The notes beneath the pieces are model-generated. The model saw only the letters and a list, made by a program, of their open reading frames with translations. It had not been told where the DNA came from and did no database searches. A program made the translations under genes and the position numbers. Shown here in pieces: positions 34,651 through 46,193 of a DNA stretch of 50,629 nt; the stretch's first letter is position 1, and each line of letters starts with the position of its first letter. This stretch comes from an uncultured Prevotellaceae bacterium (lineage in GTDB: Bacteria > Bacteroidota > Bacteroidia > Bacteroidales > Bacteroidaceae), in contig CACYQZ010000015.1 of the NCBI GenBank assembly GCA_902776665.1, positions 1 through 50,629 of the forward strand. Direction: 5' to 3'.

Positions 34651-35772
34651 GTGAAACACAGAATTATTATATCAATGATGGCGCTGATGCCTGTATTCGG
34701 CATGGCGCAGAAGATTTCCCTCGGTTCGTGCTCGGTGACGGAAGACGACCTTCGGGGCGAATACAAGGGTGAAATGCTCAACGGAAAACCGCATGGAAAG
34801 GGTGCGACGGTCTATCAGAACGGCAATCGATACGAAGGCTATTACGTGCGCGGCAAACGCGAGGGCGAAGGCATCTACATCTTTGCCGATGGCGAGAAGT
34901 ACGACGGACAGTGGATTCGCGGCCATCAGCATGGGCGTGGGACGTATTATTTCTTGAACGATAACAAATACGTCGGCCTATGGGACCGCGACTACCAGCA
35001 GGGTCACGGCGTGATGTATTATTACAATGGCGACGTTTACGACGGAAACTGGTTCCACGACAAGCGTCAGGGCAAGGGAAAATACACGTTTTCCGACGGT
35101 TCGTACTACGAAGGCGACTGGCGCAACGACGAGAAGAACGGCAAAGGCTATTTCTACTGGGGCGACGGCAGCTCCTACGATGGTATGTGGGAGAGCAATA
35201 TGCGCTCGGGCAAGGGCTTTTATCGGTATGCTCACGGCGATACCTATCAGGGCGACTGGAAGGAAGACAGCCAGCATGGTCGCGGTATCTACAAATTCCA
35301 GAACGGCGATGTCTATGAGGGTGGCTATGTCGATGGAAACCGCACGGGCGATGGCGTTTTTCGCTTTGCCAACGGCGACAAATACACGGGTCATTTCCTC
35401 AATGGCGACAAAAACGGTCAGGGAACGCTCGTCTGGAGCAATGGCGACTCGTATGTAGGCCAGTGGAAAAACGACTTGCAGCACGGCCAGGGTAAACTAC
35501 GGAAGAAAAACGGCGACCTCTACGAAGGCTCGTTCAAAAATGGAAAACTCGACGGCGATGTGCGCATCTCGTTTGCCGATGGCAGCAAATTTCGCGGTAT
35601 CTATCAGAACGGAATGCGCAATGGCAACGCCGTGGAAATCAATAAAGACCGCACACGATTCGAAGGCTCTTATGCCAACGACCGCCGCGACGGAACTTTT
35701 GTCGAAAAGGATTCCAACGGCAAGGTCACGGCGAAAGGTCGCTATGTGAATGGTCGCAGGATTACGGATTGA
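34651..35772 (+). CDS. Secreted or periplasmic MORN-repeat protein
   Basis: 373 residues using a GTG start at 34651. The frame runs to 34609, but the promoter lies there, and the GTG gives a signal peptide (MKHRIIISMMALMPVFGMAQ). After ~30 residues come about 14 MORN repeats of 23 residues (pattern Y.G.W..G...G.G.Y.F.NG..), e.g. YEGDWRNDEKNGKGYF. MORN repeats form an elongated beta-solenoid and bind lipids or proteins; bacterial roles are mostly unknown. The TGA stop falls inside the first unit of a TTGAACA array. Separated from the next gene only by that array. Confidence 0.85.
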   Translation: MKHRIIISMMALMPVFGMAQKISLGSCSVTEDDLRGEYKGEMLNGKPHGKGATVYQNGNRYEGYYVRGKREGEGIYIFADGEKYDGQWIRGHQHGRGTYYFLNDNKYVGLWDRDYQQGHGVMYYYNGDVYDGNWFHDKRQGKGKYTFSDGSYYEGDWRNDEKNGKGYFYWGDGSSYDGMWESNMRSGKGFYRYAHGDTYQGDWKEDSQHGRGIYKFQNGDVYEGGYVDGNRTGDGVFRFANGDKYTGHFLNGDKNGQGTLVWSNGDSYVGQWKNDLQHGQGKLRKKNGDLYEGSFKNGKLDGDVRISFADGSKFRGIYQNGMRNGNAVEINKDRTRFEGSYANDRRDGTFVEKDSNGKVTAKGRYVNGRRITD

Positions 35773-35833
35773 ACATTGAACATTGAACATGGAACATTGA
35801 ACATTGAACATTGTCAAATTGTAAATAGATATT
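35769..35833 (+). repeat. Intergenic tandem-repeat spacer between the MORN gene and the YhcH gene
   Basis: Six 7-base units (TTGAACA x3, TGGAACA, TTGAACA x2; 35769-35810), then TTGTC, AAATTGT, AAATAG and ATATT to the ATG at 35834. The stop TGA (35770-35772) is bases 2-4 of the first unit, the same position as at map-tsaD. Confidence 0.9.
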
Positions 35834-36280
35834 ATGGTTATCGACAAATTAGAAAATCTTGAAAAGTACTACGCTTTGAATCCGCTTTTCAAAGAAGTGG
35901 CAGCTTTCCTCGCCGAAAACGACATGAACGCGCTGCCGACAGGGATCCACAAAATCAAGGGTGACGACCTTTTCGTGAATATCCAGGAAGCGAAGGGAAA
36001 AACTCGCGACGAAGCCGTTATCGAATACCATCGGAAACTGATTGACATTCAGATTCCTTTCAGTGGCACCGAGACCTACGGCTACATTCCCGTTTCCGAA
36101 CTGCCCGAAGCTGAATTCCACGAGGATGGCGACTATGCACTTGTGCCAGAGGCTGTTCCGCAGAGTTATGTCACCTGCAAGCCTGGCATGTTTGCCATTT
36201 TCTTTCCACAAGACGGCCATGCGCCCTGCATCACCCAAGAGCCGATGTTGCGAAAGGCAATTTTTAAGGTAAAAAATTAG
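35834..36280 (+). CDS. YhcH/YjgK/YiaL family protein
   Basis: 148 residues. A cupin-like beta-sandwich family (DUF386) linked to sialic acid, gulose and other sugar pathways; EbgC, the small subunit of Ebg beta-galactosidase, belongs here. Conserved EYHRKLIDIQIPFSGTETYGYIP and PGMFAIFFPQDGHAPCI with metal-binding candidates His, Glu, Asp. Four bases before glgB, so likely one transcript with it. Confidence 0.88.
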   Translation: MVIDKLENLEKYYALNPLFKEVAAFLAENDMNALPTGIHKIKGDDLFVNIQEAKGKTRDEAVIEYHRKLIDIQIPFSGTETYGYIPVSELPEAEFHEDGDYALVPEAVPQSYVTCKPGMFAIFFPQDGHAPCITQEPMLRKAIFKVKN

Positions 36281-36284
36281 AATA

Positions 36285-38306
36285 ATGAAGAAAAAACATA
36301 TTGGAATCGTCCAAAACGACCCTTATTTGGAGCCGTTTGAGCAAGCCATCGTAGGTCGCCACGATCACGCACAGTGGAAAATTGACCAACTGACGCGCAA
36401 CGGCAAGACCACGCTCAGCGAATTTGCGTCGGGACATCTGTATTTCGGCCTTCACAAAACGGCGAAAGGCTGGGTCTTTCGCGAGTGGGCACCGAATGCG
36501 ACGGAGATTTTCCTCATCGGCGACTTCAACGAATGGCAGGAACGACCCGAATACAAGGCGAAACGCATTGCCGGAACAGGAAACTGGGAACTGAAACTGC
36601 CCGAAAATGCCCTGAAACACGGTCAGCACTACAAGATGAAAGTGCGGTGGAATGGGGGGGAGGGCGAGCGCATTCCGGCATGGGTGCGTCGCGTCGTGCA
36701 AGACGATTACACAAAGATTTTCTCGGCACAGGTTTGGAATCCCGAACAGCCTTATCGTTGGAAAAAGCGTGTGTTCCGACCCACGAAATCGCCCCTGCTC
36801 ATCTATGAATGTCACATCGGAATGGGTCAGGATGCCGAAAAGGTCGGCACCTACGTCGAATTTCGCGAAAAAGTGCTGCCACGCGTCATCGCCGACGGCT
36901 ACAACTGCATCCAAATCATGGCGATTCAGGAGCATCCCTACTACGGTTCTTTCGGTTACCACGTCAGTTCGTTTTTTGCCGCTTCGAGCCGTTTCGGAAC
37001 GCCCGAGGAACTCAAGGAACTCATCGACGAGGCCCATCGCAACGGCATCGCCGTCATCATGGACATCGTCCACTCGCACGCCGTGAAAAATGAACTCGAA
37101 GGGCTTGGCAATCTCGCCGGCGACCCGAATCAATTTTTCTATGCTGGCGACCGCCATGAGCATCCCGCGTGGGACTCGCTCTGCTTCGACTACGGCAAGG
37201 ACGAGGTGCTGCATTTCCTGCTGTCGAACTGCCGCTATTGGCTTGAGGAATTCCATTTCGACGGCTTCCGCTTCGACGGTGTGACTTCGATGCTCTATTA
37301 TTCACACGGGCTCGGCGAAGCGTTCACGAACTACGGCGACTACTTCAATGGCCATCAGGACGACAACGCGATTTGCTACCTGACGCTTGCCAACTGCCTC
37401 ATCCACGAGGTGAATCCCAACGCCATCACCATCGCCGAAGAAGTCAGCGGAATGCCCGGACTCGCTGCAAAATTCAAGGACGGCGGCTATGGCTTCGACT
37501 ATCGGATGGCGATGAACATTCCCGACTATTGGATCAAGACCATCAAGGAACTTCGCGACGAAGATTGGAAGCCGAGTTCTATTTTCTGGGAGGTGAAAAA
37601 TCGCCGTTCCGACGAGAAAACCATCAGTTACTGCGAGTCGCACGACCAAGCGCTCGTGGGCGATAAAACCATCATTTTCCGCCTCATCGACGCCGATATG
37701 TACTGGCATTTTGCCAAGAAAGACCTCAACGGAGTGGCCGAGCGCGGTATCGCCCTCCACAAGATGATACGCCTTGTGACGGCCTCGACCATCAACGGCG
37801 GCTACCTGAATTTTATGGGCAACGAGTTCGGCCATCCCGAATGGATTGATTTTCCACGCGATGGCAACGGCTGGAGCCACAAATACGCCCGTCGGCAGTG
37901 GAATCTCGTTGATAATCAGGAACTTTGCTACCATTGGCTCGGCGATTTCGACCGCGAAATGTTGCGCGTCATCAAGAGTCAGCCGCGATTCAACAGCACG
38001 AAAGTCGTGGAAATCTGGCACGACGACGGCGACCAAATCCTCGCCTTTATGCGGGGAAACCTCGTTTTCGTGTTCAACTTCTCGCCCACGCGCAGTTTCG
38101 CCGACTACGGATTCCTTGTTCCGAAAGGTTCGTACAGCGTCGTGCTCAACACCGATGCCTGCGAGTTCGGCGGAAACGGCCTCGCCGACGATTCCGTCGT
38201 TCATTTTACCAACTTCGACCCGCTCTATGCCGCCGACGGAAAAGAATGGCTCAAACTCTATGTTCCGGCACGCTCTGCGGTGGTACTTGTCAGAAATCAA
38301 TCATAA
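36285..38306 (+). CDS. glgB: 1,4-alpha-glucan branching enzyme (GH13)
   Basis: 673 residues. Adds alpha-1,6 branches to glycogen. N-terminal CBM48 (YFGLHKTAKGWVFREWAPNATEIFLIGDFNEW) and a TIM barrel with the nucleophile Asp in FRFDGVTSMLYY (~residue 330), the acid/base Glu in TIAEEVSGMPGL (~385) and the third acid in YCESHDQAL. This is the eukaryote-like branch (longer loops, MGNEFGHPEWIDFPR), common in Bacteroidota. Followed after 15 bases by the GH97 gene. Confidence 0.94.
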   Translation: MKKKHIGIVQNDPYLEPFEQAIVGRHDHAQWKIDQLTRNGKTTLSEFASGHLYFGLHKTAKGWVFREWAPNATEIFLIGDFNEWQERPEYKAKRIAGTGNWELKLPENALKHGQHYKMKVRWNGGEGERIPAWVRRVVQDDYTKIFSAQVWNPEQPYRWKKRVFRPTKSPLLIYECHIGMGQDAEKVGTYVEFREKVLPRVIADGYNCIQIMAIQEHPYYGSFGYHVSSFFAASSRFGTPEELKELIDEAHRNGIAVIMDIVHSHAVKNELEGLGNLAGDPNQFFYAGDRHEHPAWDSLCFDYGKDEVLHFLLSNCRYWLEEFHFDGFRFDGVTSMLYYSHGLGEAFTNYGDYFNGHQDDNAICYLTLANCLIHEVNPNAITIAEEVSGMPGLAAKFKDGGYGFDYRMAMNIPDYWIKTIKELRDEDWKPSSIFWEVKNRRSDEKTISYCESHDQALVGDKTIIFRLIDADMYWHFAKKDLNGVAERGIALHKMIRLVTASTINGGYLNFMGNEFGHPEWIDFPRDGNGWSHKYARRQWNLVDNQELCYHWLGDFDREMLRVIKSQPRFNSTKVVEIWHDDGDQILAFMRGNLVFVFNFSPTRSFADYGFLVPKGSYSVVLNTDACEFGGNGLADDSVVHFTNFDPLYAADGKEWLKLYVPARSAVVLVRNQS

Positions 38307-40601
<2,295 letters not shown>

Positions 40602-40616
40602 AAATGAGAGTGAAAA

Positions 40617-41678
40617 ATGGCATCGAGAAACCTTTCTAACAATAACAGCAAACTCATAAACGTGGTTTGTGCAGTGCTTTTCGTGCTGTTCACGTTTTGC
40701 TACCTCTATTTCTACCAAGCCGACGTGATAGCTGCGGCCCAGCACGTGTTTTCGGGCGGTCAGACTCGTTACGACCGCCTGATTGGTGCCGTGCTCATCA
40801 CCATAGGACTCTTCTGCCTTCACCTCGTTTTCCTGGGCATCACCCGCCTCACTTACCGCGCCCACGCCTTGACTTTCTACCCGTCGCTGCTGGCGTTGCT
40901 CGTCCTGACATCCGTCAAAATCAGCGGCAGCAATCATGGGTCGTTTGGACCGTGGCTGTGGCTCGCGCCCCTGCTGTTGGCGGTGGTTTGTTTTGTGGCC
41001 TATCTCGTGAGGAAATACGAGGTTTTCGAGAAGGTTCGCAAGCCCGTTGGCATCTTTTCAAAGGTGTTTTGGAGCAACGTTTTGCTGTTGTGTTTCGGAT
41101 TTTTCTTCATCGGATTTTTCGCCAATAACGATGACGTTTTCCATTATCGGATGCGTGCCGAATCGCTGTTGTTGAAGCGCGACTACGAGGGTGCTTTGCG
41201 AGTAGGGCAGAAGTCACTCGCCACCGATTCGAGCCTGACCCTGCTCCGTATCCACGCTCTTGCCAAAAGTCACCAGATGGGTGAACGACTTTTTGAATAT
41301 CCGCTTGTCGGTGGTTCACAGGTGCTCATTCCGAATGGAAAAACAGCATTGACGGTGATGTATCCGAATGATAAATTCGTTCCAGTGCCGCAGGGCGATT
41401 TCGTGTTGTGCAGTTATCTTTTAGATCGGAAAATCGACGCTTTTGCCCAGAAGGTCAAGCGCTATTACGACCTCGATTCGTCGCTGCCGAAGCACTACCG
41501 CGAAGCCCTCGTGCTCTACAACCACCTGCGCTCGAACCCCGTCGTCGCCTACAAACACGAGGTGGCCGAAACCGACTTTGCCGATTTCCAGAAACTGATG
41601 CGCGAATGTGGTCGCAACAAGGCCCGACTGCGCGACGTCTATGGCAACACTTATTGGTATTATTACTACGAAAAATAG
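40617..41678 (+). CDS. DUF6057 family membrane protein
   Basis: 353 residues. Four transmembrane helices in the first 165 residues (INVVCAVLFVLFTFCYLYF; LIGAVLITIGLFCLHLVFLGI; WLWLAPLLLAVVCFVAYLV; VFWSNVLLLCFGFFFIGFF), then a ~180-residue soluble part with helical TPR-like character (AESLLLKRDYEGALRVGQKSL). The C-terminal region is rich in Tyr. Function unknown. 15 bases after the GH97 gene, same strand. Confidence 0.7.
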   Translation: MASRNLSNNNSKLINVVCAVLFVLFTFCYLYFYQADVIAAAQHVFSGGQTRYDRLIGAVLITIGLFCLHLVFLGITRLTYRAHALTFYPSLLALLVLTSVKISGSNHGSFGPWLWLAPLLLAVVCFVAYLVRKYEVFEKVRKPVGIFSKVFWSNVLLLCFGFFFIGFFANNDDVFHYRMRAESLLLKRDYEGALRVGQKSLATDSSLTLLRIHALAKSHQMGERLFEYPLVGGSQVLIPNGKTALTVMYPNDKFVPVPQGDFVLCSYLLDRKIDAFAQKVKRYYDLDSSLPKHYREALVLYNHLRSNPVVAYKHEVAETDFADFQKLMRECGRNKARLRDVYGNTYWYYYYEK

Positions 41679-41690
41679 CTGAAAACGAAA

Positions 41691-41712
41691 GAAGTCCGAC
41701 AAATCGGACTTC
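41691..41712 (-). terminator. Hairpin after the initiator tRNA
   Basis: A perfect 9-bp stem GAAGTCCGA / TCGGACTTC around a 4-base loop. On the minus strand it is followed by TTTCGTTTT, so it should end the tRNA transcript; it may also serve the converging DUF6057 gene. Confidence 0.7.
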
Positions 41713-41717
41713 TGAAG

Positions 41718-41790
41718 TTGCGGAGGCAGGACTCGAACATGCGACCTCCAGGTTATGAGCCTGGCGAGCTACCAACTGCTCCACTCCGCG
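41718..41790 (-). tRNA. Initiator tRNA-fMet (anticodon CAT)
   Basis: 73 nt. Acceptor CGCGGAG pairs with CTCCGC leaving C1 opposite A72, the initiator hallmark; D-stem has A11-T24, also initiator-like. Anticodon loop CTCATAA. Two oddities: the anticodon stem is CCAGG/CCTGG, so the usual three G-C pairs next to the loop are reduced to two (A29-T41), and the T-stem GCATG/CCTGC has a T-C mismatch at the fourth pair. CCA not encoded. It has its own promoter and terminator. Confidence 0.85.
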
Positions 41791-41835
41791 ATGTTATTTT
41801 CGTCAAAATGACGGCATTTTCGTGAAATGCGATTG

Positions 41836-41866
41836 CAAAGGTACACATTTTTTTTGTAACAGCAAA
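41836..41866 (-). promoter_or_regulatory. Promoter of the initiator tRNA
   Basis: On the minus strand: TTTG (41866-41863), 19-base spacer, TACCTTTG (41843-41836). The tRNA 5' end is 46 bases downstream. Confidence 0.8.
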
Positions 41867-41922
41867 AAAATATCGCGAAAAAAAATAAAAAAGTAGATTT
41901 TTAAGATTTTTGTGGACAATTA

Positions 41923-41954
41923 TTTGCGAGAATCATCGAAAAATACTAATTTTG
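41923..41954 (+). promoter_or_regulatory. Promoter of the TetR-family gene
   Basis: TTTG (41923-41926), 20-base spacer, TAATTTTG (41947-41954), 54 bases before the ATG at 42008. Confidence 0.7.
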
Positions 41955-42007
41955 CACAGTATGTTGTCAGTGTGTAAAAAATAGCAAAAATACTCGAACA
42001 AACGCCT

Positions 42008-42604
42008 ATGTCGATATCGAAGACAAGACAGAAATTAGTGGAAGTGGCGCGACAATTATTCGCCAAGAACGGCATCGCCAACACGACGATGAACGACATT
42101 GCCGTGGCCTCGGGAAAAGGTCGCCGCACGCTCTACACCTATTTTAAAAGCAAGGAAGATGTCTATACCGCCGTCATCGAGTCGGAGCTGGAGCGACTGA
42201 GCGACAAACTCGACGAAGTGGCCGCGAAAAAAATACGTCCGCAAGACAAAATCATCGAACTCATCTACACGCACTTGAGTTCGATTAAGGAAACCGTCGT
42301 GCGAAATGGTAATCTGCGCGCTGAGTTTTTCCGCAACATCTGGACGGTGGAAAAAGTGCGCAAGAACTTCGACGACGAGGAGATTAAACTCTTCCGAAAG
42401 GTCTATACCGAGGGCAAGGAGGACGGAGAGTTCGACATCGAGAATATCGACCTCGTTGCCGACATCACCCACTATTGCATCAAGGGTCTTGAAGTGCCGT
42501 ACATCTACGGTCGCATCGCCCACGGAATGACCGAAGAGGCCACGAAACCGCAGGTGGCGAAGGTGGTCTATGGTGCACTCGGAAAGATTAACAAGTCATT
42601 TTAA
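42008..42604 (+). CDS. TetR/AcrR-family transcriptional regulator
   Basis: 198 residues. N-terminal helix-turn-helix (TRQKLVEVARQLFAKNGIANTTMNDIAVASGKGRRTLYTYFKSKEDVY), followed by an all-helical ligand/dimer domain. A repressor by family; targets unknown. It lies 48 bases before fabG, the same order as regulators of fatty acid genes in some bacteria, so control of fabG and itself is a fair guess. Confidence 0.9.
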   Translation: MSISKTRQKLVEVARQLFAKNGIANTTMNDIAVASGKGRRTLYTYFKSKEDVYTAVIESELERLSDKLDEVAAKKIRPQDKIIELIYTHLSSIKETVVRNGNLRAEFFRNIWTVEKVRKNFDDEEIKLFRKVYTEGKEDGEFDIENIDLVADITHYCIKGLEVPYIYGRIAHGMTEEATKPQVAKVVYGALGKINKSF

Positions 42605-42652
42605 TGAAATCGTATAATTCATTGATAGTCAAATAATTAAAAAATAAGATTT

Positions 42653-43390
42653 ATGAAATTATTAGAAGGAAAAACAGCACTCGTCACAGGTGCTGCACGC
42701 GGCATCGGAAAGGCCATCGCGCTGAAATTTGCCGCCGAAGGAGCCAATGTCGCTTTCACCGACTTGGAAGTCAATCAGGAAACGGAAAATGAAATCGCTG
42801 CGTTGGGCGTGAAGGCGAAGAGTTATGCCTCGAATGCCGCCGATTTTGCGCAGACGGAAGAGGTTGTCAAGCAGGTCAAGGAGGAATTTGGCTCGATTGA
42901 CATCCTCGTCAATAACGCCGGAATCACGAAAGACGGTTTGATGCTTCGCATGACTGAACAGCAGTGGGACGCGGTGATTGCCGTAAACCTGAAGTCGGCT
43001 TTCAACTTCATCCACGCCTGTCTGCCCATTATGATGCGGCAGCGCGAAGGCTCGATTATCAACATGGCGAGCGTCGTGGGTGTGCATGGCAACGCCGGTC
43101 AGGCCAACTACGCTGCGTCGAAGGCCGGAATGATTGCCTTGGCGAAGTCGGTGGCGCAGGAAATGGGTATGAAGGGCATTCGTGCCAATGCCATTGCGCC
43201 GGGCTTCATCGAAACTGCTATGACGGCGCAACTTCCCGACGAAATTCGTGAACAGTGGAAGCAGAAGATTCCACTTCGTCGCGGTGGAACGGTCGAGGAC
43301 ATCGCCAATACGGCGGTTTATCTCGCTAGCGACCTCTCGTCGTATGTCAGCGGTCAGGTGATTCAGGTTGATGGCGGTATGAATATGTAA
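42653..43390 (+). CDS. fabG: 3-oxoacyl-[acyl-carrier-protein] reductase
   Basis: 245 residues. NADPH-dependent reductase of fatty acid elongation (type II FAS). Motifs: TGAARGIGKAIA, NNAGITKDGLMLRM, the catalytic Ser/Tyr/Lys in NMASVVGVHGNAGQANYAASKAGM, and NAIAPGFIETAMT. Closing VSGQVIQVDGGMNM is typical of FabG. Confidence 0.93.
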   Translation: MKLLEGKTALVTGAARGIGKAIALKFAAEGANVAFTDLEVNQETENEIAALGVKAKSYASNAADFAQTEEVVKQVKEEFGSIDILVNNAGITKDGLMLRMTEQQWDAVIAVNLKSAFNFIHACLPIMMRQREGSIINMASVVGVHGNAGQANYAASKAGMIALAKSVAQEMGMKGIRANAIAPGFIETAMTAQLPDEIREQWKQKIPLRRGGTVEDIANTAVYLASDLSSYVSGQVIQVDGGMNM

Positions 43391-43411
43391 TACATTGAAA
43401 AACAGAGAGTT

Positions 43412-44380
43412 ATGATTCAATTAGAAAAGCATATTGAAATCCTTTTGTTGGAGAACGATTGCGTCATTGTGCCCGATTTTGGCGGTTTTATGGCGCATCA
43501 CTTGAGTTCCCGCTATGAGGAGTCGGAAGGCATTTTCCTGCCACCTCTGCGCACGCTCGGCTTCAATCCCCAACTCCGGCTGAACGACTCGCTGTTGGCG
43601 CAGTCGTATGTCGAAACCTACGACATCAGCTATCCCGAGGCTTTGCGCCGAATTGCCGCTGAAGTCGAGGAACTGAAGCAGATTTTGGCCGAAAAAGGCC
43701 AGTTTGAGTTCAACGATTTGGGCACCATCAGCCTCACTGCCGACGGTCGCTACGAATTTACGCCCAACGAGGCAGGTATTCTGACACCTTCGCTCTATGG
43801 GTTGAACTCCTTTGAAATGGGTAAACTCGGACAATCGACGGCTCAGGAAAACGAGGGCGAATCTCTTGCGAAAACCGTTCCGATGCATCGGAAAGACGGC
43901 ATTTTCATCAAATATTCCACGATTCGCAATGTCGCTGCGGCTTGCATCGCCGCTTTGGTCATCGCACTGTTCCCGAAGCAGTCGGGCGATTCGCAGTTCT
44001 CGGTGGCCAATTCCCAATTCAACACGGAATTGCTGAAACGAATTATGCCGAAAGACATCACGACGGGTACGCCAGAGCAAATCGCGACGGCTGCCGAGGC
44101 GCAGACGACTGAAAAACAAGCCGAAAAAGAAACGGTGAAAGTTGGTCCGTCCTACACCATCGTGCTGGCCTGTCAGGTCGGTAAGAAGAATGCCGCCGAT
44201 TTCGTGGAACGCCTGCATCAAAAGGGATTCAACGAGGCTCGTGTGGTGGAAAACGGTAAGGATATTCGCGTCGTTTATGGCAGTTATTCCAACGAAAACG
44301 AAGCTTACAACGCTCTGCGTCCGTTGCGTCAGAAAAGCAACGATTTTGCCGAGGGTTGGGTGATGAAAACGGCTGAATAA
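43412..44380 (+). CDS. HU-domain/SPOR-domain protein
   Basis: 322 residues. N-terminal ~130 residues (MIQLEKHIEILLLENDCVIVPDFGGFMAHH...; GQFEFNDLGTISL) match the prokaryotic HU-like domains of Bacteroidota SPOR proteins. One transmembrane segment follows (~residues 172-188, NVAAACIAALVIALFP), then a linker and a C-terminal SPOR domain (SYTIVLACQVGKKNAADFVERLHQKGF). SPOR binds denuded peptidoglycan at the septum, so a link to division or cell-wall turnover is likely; the HU part may instead bind DNA. Confidence 0.82.
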   Translation: MIQLEKHIEILLLENDCVIVPDFGGFMAHHLSSRYEESEGIFLPPLRTLGFNPQLRLNDSLLAQSYVETYDISYPEALRRIAAEVEELKQILAEKGQFEFNDLGTISLTADGRYEFTPNEAGILTPSLYGLNSFEMGKLGQSTAQENEGESLAKTVPMHRKDGIFIKYSTIRNVAAACIAALVIALFPKQSGDSQFSVANSQFNTELLKRIMPKDITTGTPEQIATAAEAQTTEKQAEKETVKVGPSYTIVLACQVGKKNAADFVERLHQKGFNEARVVENGKDIRVVYGSYSNENEAYNALRPLRQKSNDFAEGWVMKTAE

Positions 44381-44418
44381 ATCGCCGAAAAGCGAAATTT
44401 TTACAAAAAATTGAAACG

Positions 44419-44949
44419 ATGAAGCGAGTGCGATGTCCCAAGTGCGACCAGTTCACGATTTTCGATGAATCTCGTTACCAAGACGGGCAGTCGCTCGTGT
44501 TTCAATGCAACCATTGTGGCCGTCAGTTTGGCGTGCGCATGGGCGTTTCGAAACTTCGGAAGTTGCAGCGCGACGAGACCGAACCCGACGTCGATGAGAA
44601 CGAATTTGGCTGTGGAGCCATCGTCGTCATCGAAAATGTCTTCCATTTCAAGCAGGTGATTCCATTGCGAATGGGCGACAATATCATCGGCAGGTATCAA
44701 AAGGATTCTCGCGTCAATTGTCCGATTGAAACGGTCGATCCGAGCGTCGATATTACCCACTGCGTCATTAACGTCAGCCGAGATAAACAGGGCAATTTGC
44801 GCTACGTTCTTCGCGACGGTCCAAGCAACACCGGTACCTTTGTCGATAACCAGATTTTGGGCGACCGCGAGCGTCGTGTCATCACCGATGGAACGCTTTT
44901 CACCATCGGAGCCACGAGCATTCTGCTGCGCTTGAACAAGGATGAATAA
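44419..44949 (+). CDS. FHA-domain protein with N-terminal zinc ribbon
   Basis: 176 residues. CPKC (residues 6-9) and CNHC (~32-35) form a likely zinc ribbon. The C-terminal half is a forkhead-associated domain (DNIIGRY, VDITHCVINVSRD, DGPSNTGTFVDNQIL, DGTLFTIGATSILLRL), which reads phosphothreonine. A kinase partner is not in the window. 38 bases after the HU/SPOR gene. Confidence 0.82.
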   Translation: MKRVRCPKCDQFTIFDESRYQDGQSLVFQCNHCGRQFGVRMGVSKLRKLQRDETEPDVDENEFGCGAIVVIENVFHFKQVIPLRMGDNIIGRYQKDSRVNCPIETVDPSVDITHCVINVSRDKQGNLRYVLRDGPSNTGTFVDNQILGDRERRVITDGTLFTIGATSILLRLNKDE

Positions 44950-44981
44950 AACCGACCTATTTACATAAATCTAACAACTCT

Positions 44982-46193
44982 ATGGTACAAAAGCAAATCA
45001 TCACCCATTTCACCGACGACGACCTCTATAAATTGTCGATGTGTTGCGCCGTCATTGATAATTTCCCGCGCGCGCAAGTTAAATATGAGTTTGTCGATCG
45101 CAACAAGACCGTCTATCCGAAGGGATTTGCCGACGAGGTGCGAAACCAAATTGAACTGCTTGAAAATGTTGTCATTACCGACGAGGAAATCGCTTTCATG
45201 CGCCGTCGCTGCTACTTCATGCCCGAGTGGTTCTACCGCTATCTGAAAGGCTTCCGTTATTGTCGCGAGTGGGTGAAAGTTTCGCAAGACGAAGAGGGTC
45301 ATCTGCATATCTCTTTCGAGGGTAACTGGTGCGACACGATCTTGTTGGAAGTCAAGGTATTAGCCATCATTTCGGAGCTGTTTTACATCATCACGAACCA
45401 GACCGACAAACTCGATTACGAGGAATGTTACAAAAAATCATACGCGAAAGCCGAGAAATTGCTTGCGGCAGGCTGTGTCTATAGTGATTTCGGTACGCGC
45501 CGCAGGGCTTCTTTAGAGGCTGAAGACACGGTGGTCAGGGCGATGCGCGACTGCCAGAATAGCCGCGAGTGGCCTGGGCGTTTCGTCGGTACGAGCAATG
45601 TCTATTTGGCGATGAAATACGACCTGACGCCCGTCGGCACGATGGCGCACGAGTTCGTTTGTGCCATCGGTGGAATGTACGGTCCGCAAATGGCCAACCA
45701 CATGGCGATGGAGGCGTGGCGCCACACATTCCGCGGTGCACTCGGAACTTTCCTTTACGACAGTTTCGGGTGGGATATTTTCGCGTTGAATTTCTCAGAA
45801 GATTTCGCCAATCAGTTCAAGGGACTTCGCGTCGATAGCGGCGACAACCGCGAACAACTGCAAAAAATCGCCGAAAAATACGAGCAACTCGGCATCGACC
45901 CACGCACGAAACAGGTGATTTTCTCGAATGCGCTCGATACCGACCGCGCCATCGACATTCAAAACTATGCGAAGGAACTGTGTCAGCCGTCGTTCGGCAT
46001 CGGCACCCATTTCACCAACGATTTCGAGGGCATCAAGCCGATGAACATCGTCATCAAACTCGTGGCAGTGAAGATTACGGAGTCGTGGACTTTCTACAAC
46101 GACACGTGCAAACTCAGCGAGGACAAAGGCAAGCACACAGGCCTTCCCAAGGTCATCGAACGCTTCAAACGAGCCGTGAATTTCAAGGATTAA
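44982..46193 (+). CDS. pncB: Nicotinate phosphoribosyltransferase
   Basis: 403 residues. Joins nicotinate and PRPP to nicotinate mononucleotide (NAD salvage), with ATP. YKLSMCCAVIDNFPRAQVKYEFVDRN, FGTRRRASLEAEDTVVRAM, GTSNVYLAMKYDLTPVGTMAHEFV and LRVDSGDNREQ are family features; the phosphorylated His is likely that in MAHEFV. Products of prs and pncC feed the same route. Confidence 0.94.
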   Translation: MVQKQIITHFTDDDLYKLSMCCAVIDNFPRAQVKYEFVDRNKTVYPKGFADEVRNQIELLENVVITDEEIAFMRRRCYFMPEWFYRYLKGFRYCREWVKVSQDEEGHLHISFEGNWCDTILLEVKVLAIISELFYIITNQTDKLDYEECYKKSYAKAEKLLAAGCVYSDFGTRRRASLEAEDTVVRAMRDCQNSREWPGRFVGTSNVYLAMKYDLTPVGTMAHEFVCAIGGMYGPQMANHMAMEAWRHTFRGALGTFLYDSFGWDIFALNFSEDFANQFKGLRVDSGDNREQLQKIAEKYEQLGIDPRTKQVIFSNALDTDRAIDIQNYAKELCQPSFGIGTHFTNDFEGIKPMNIVIKLVAVKITESWTFYNDTCKLSEDKGKHTGLPKVIERFKRAVNFKD

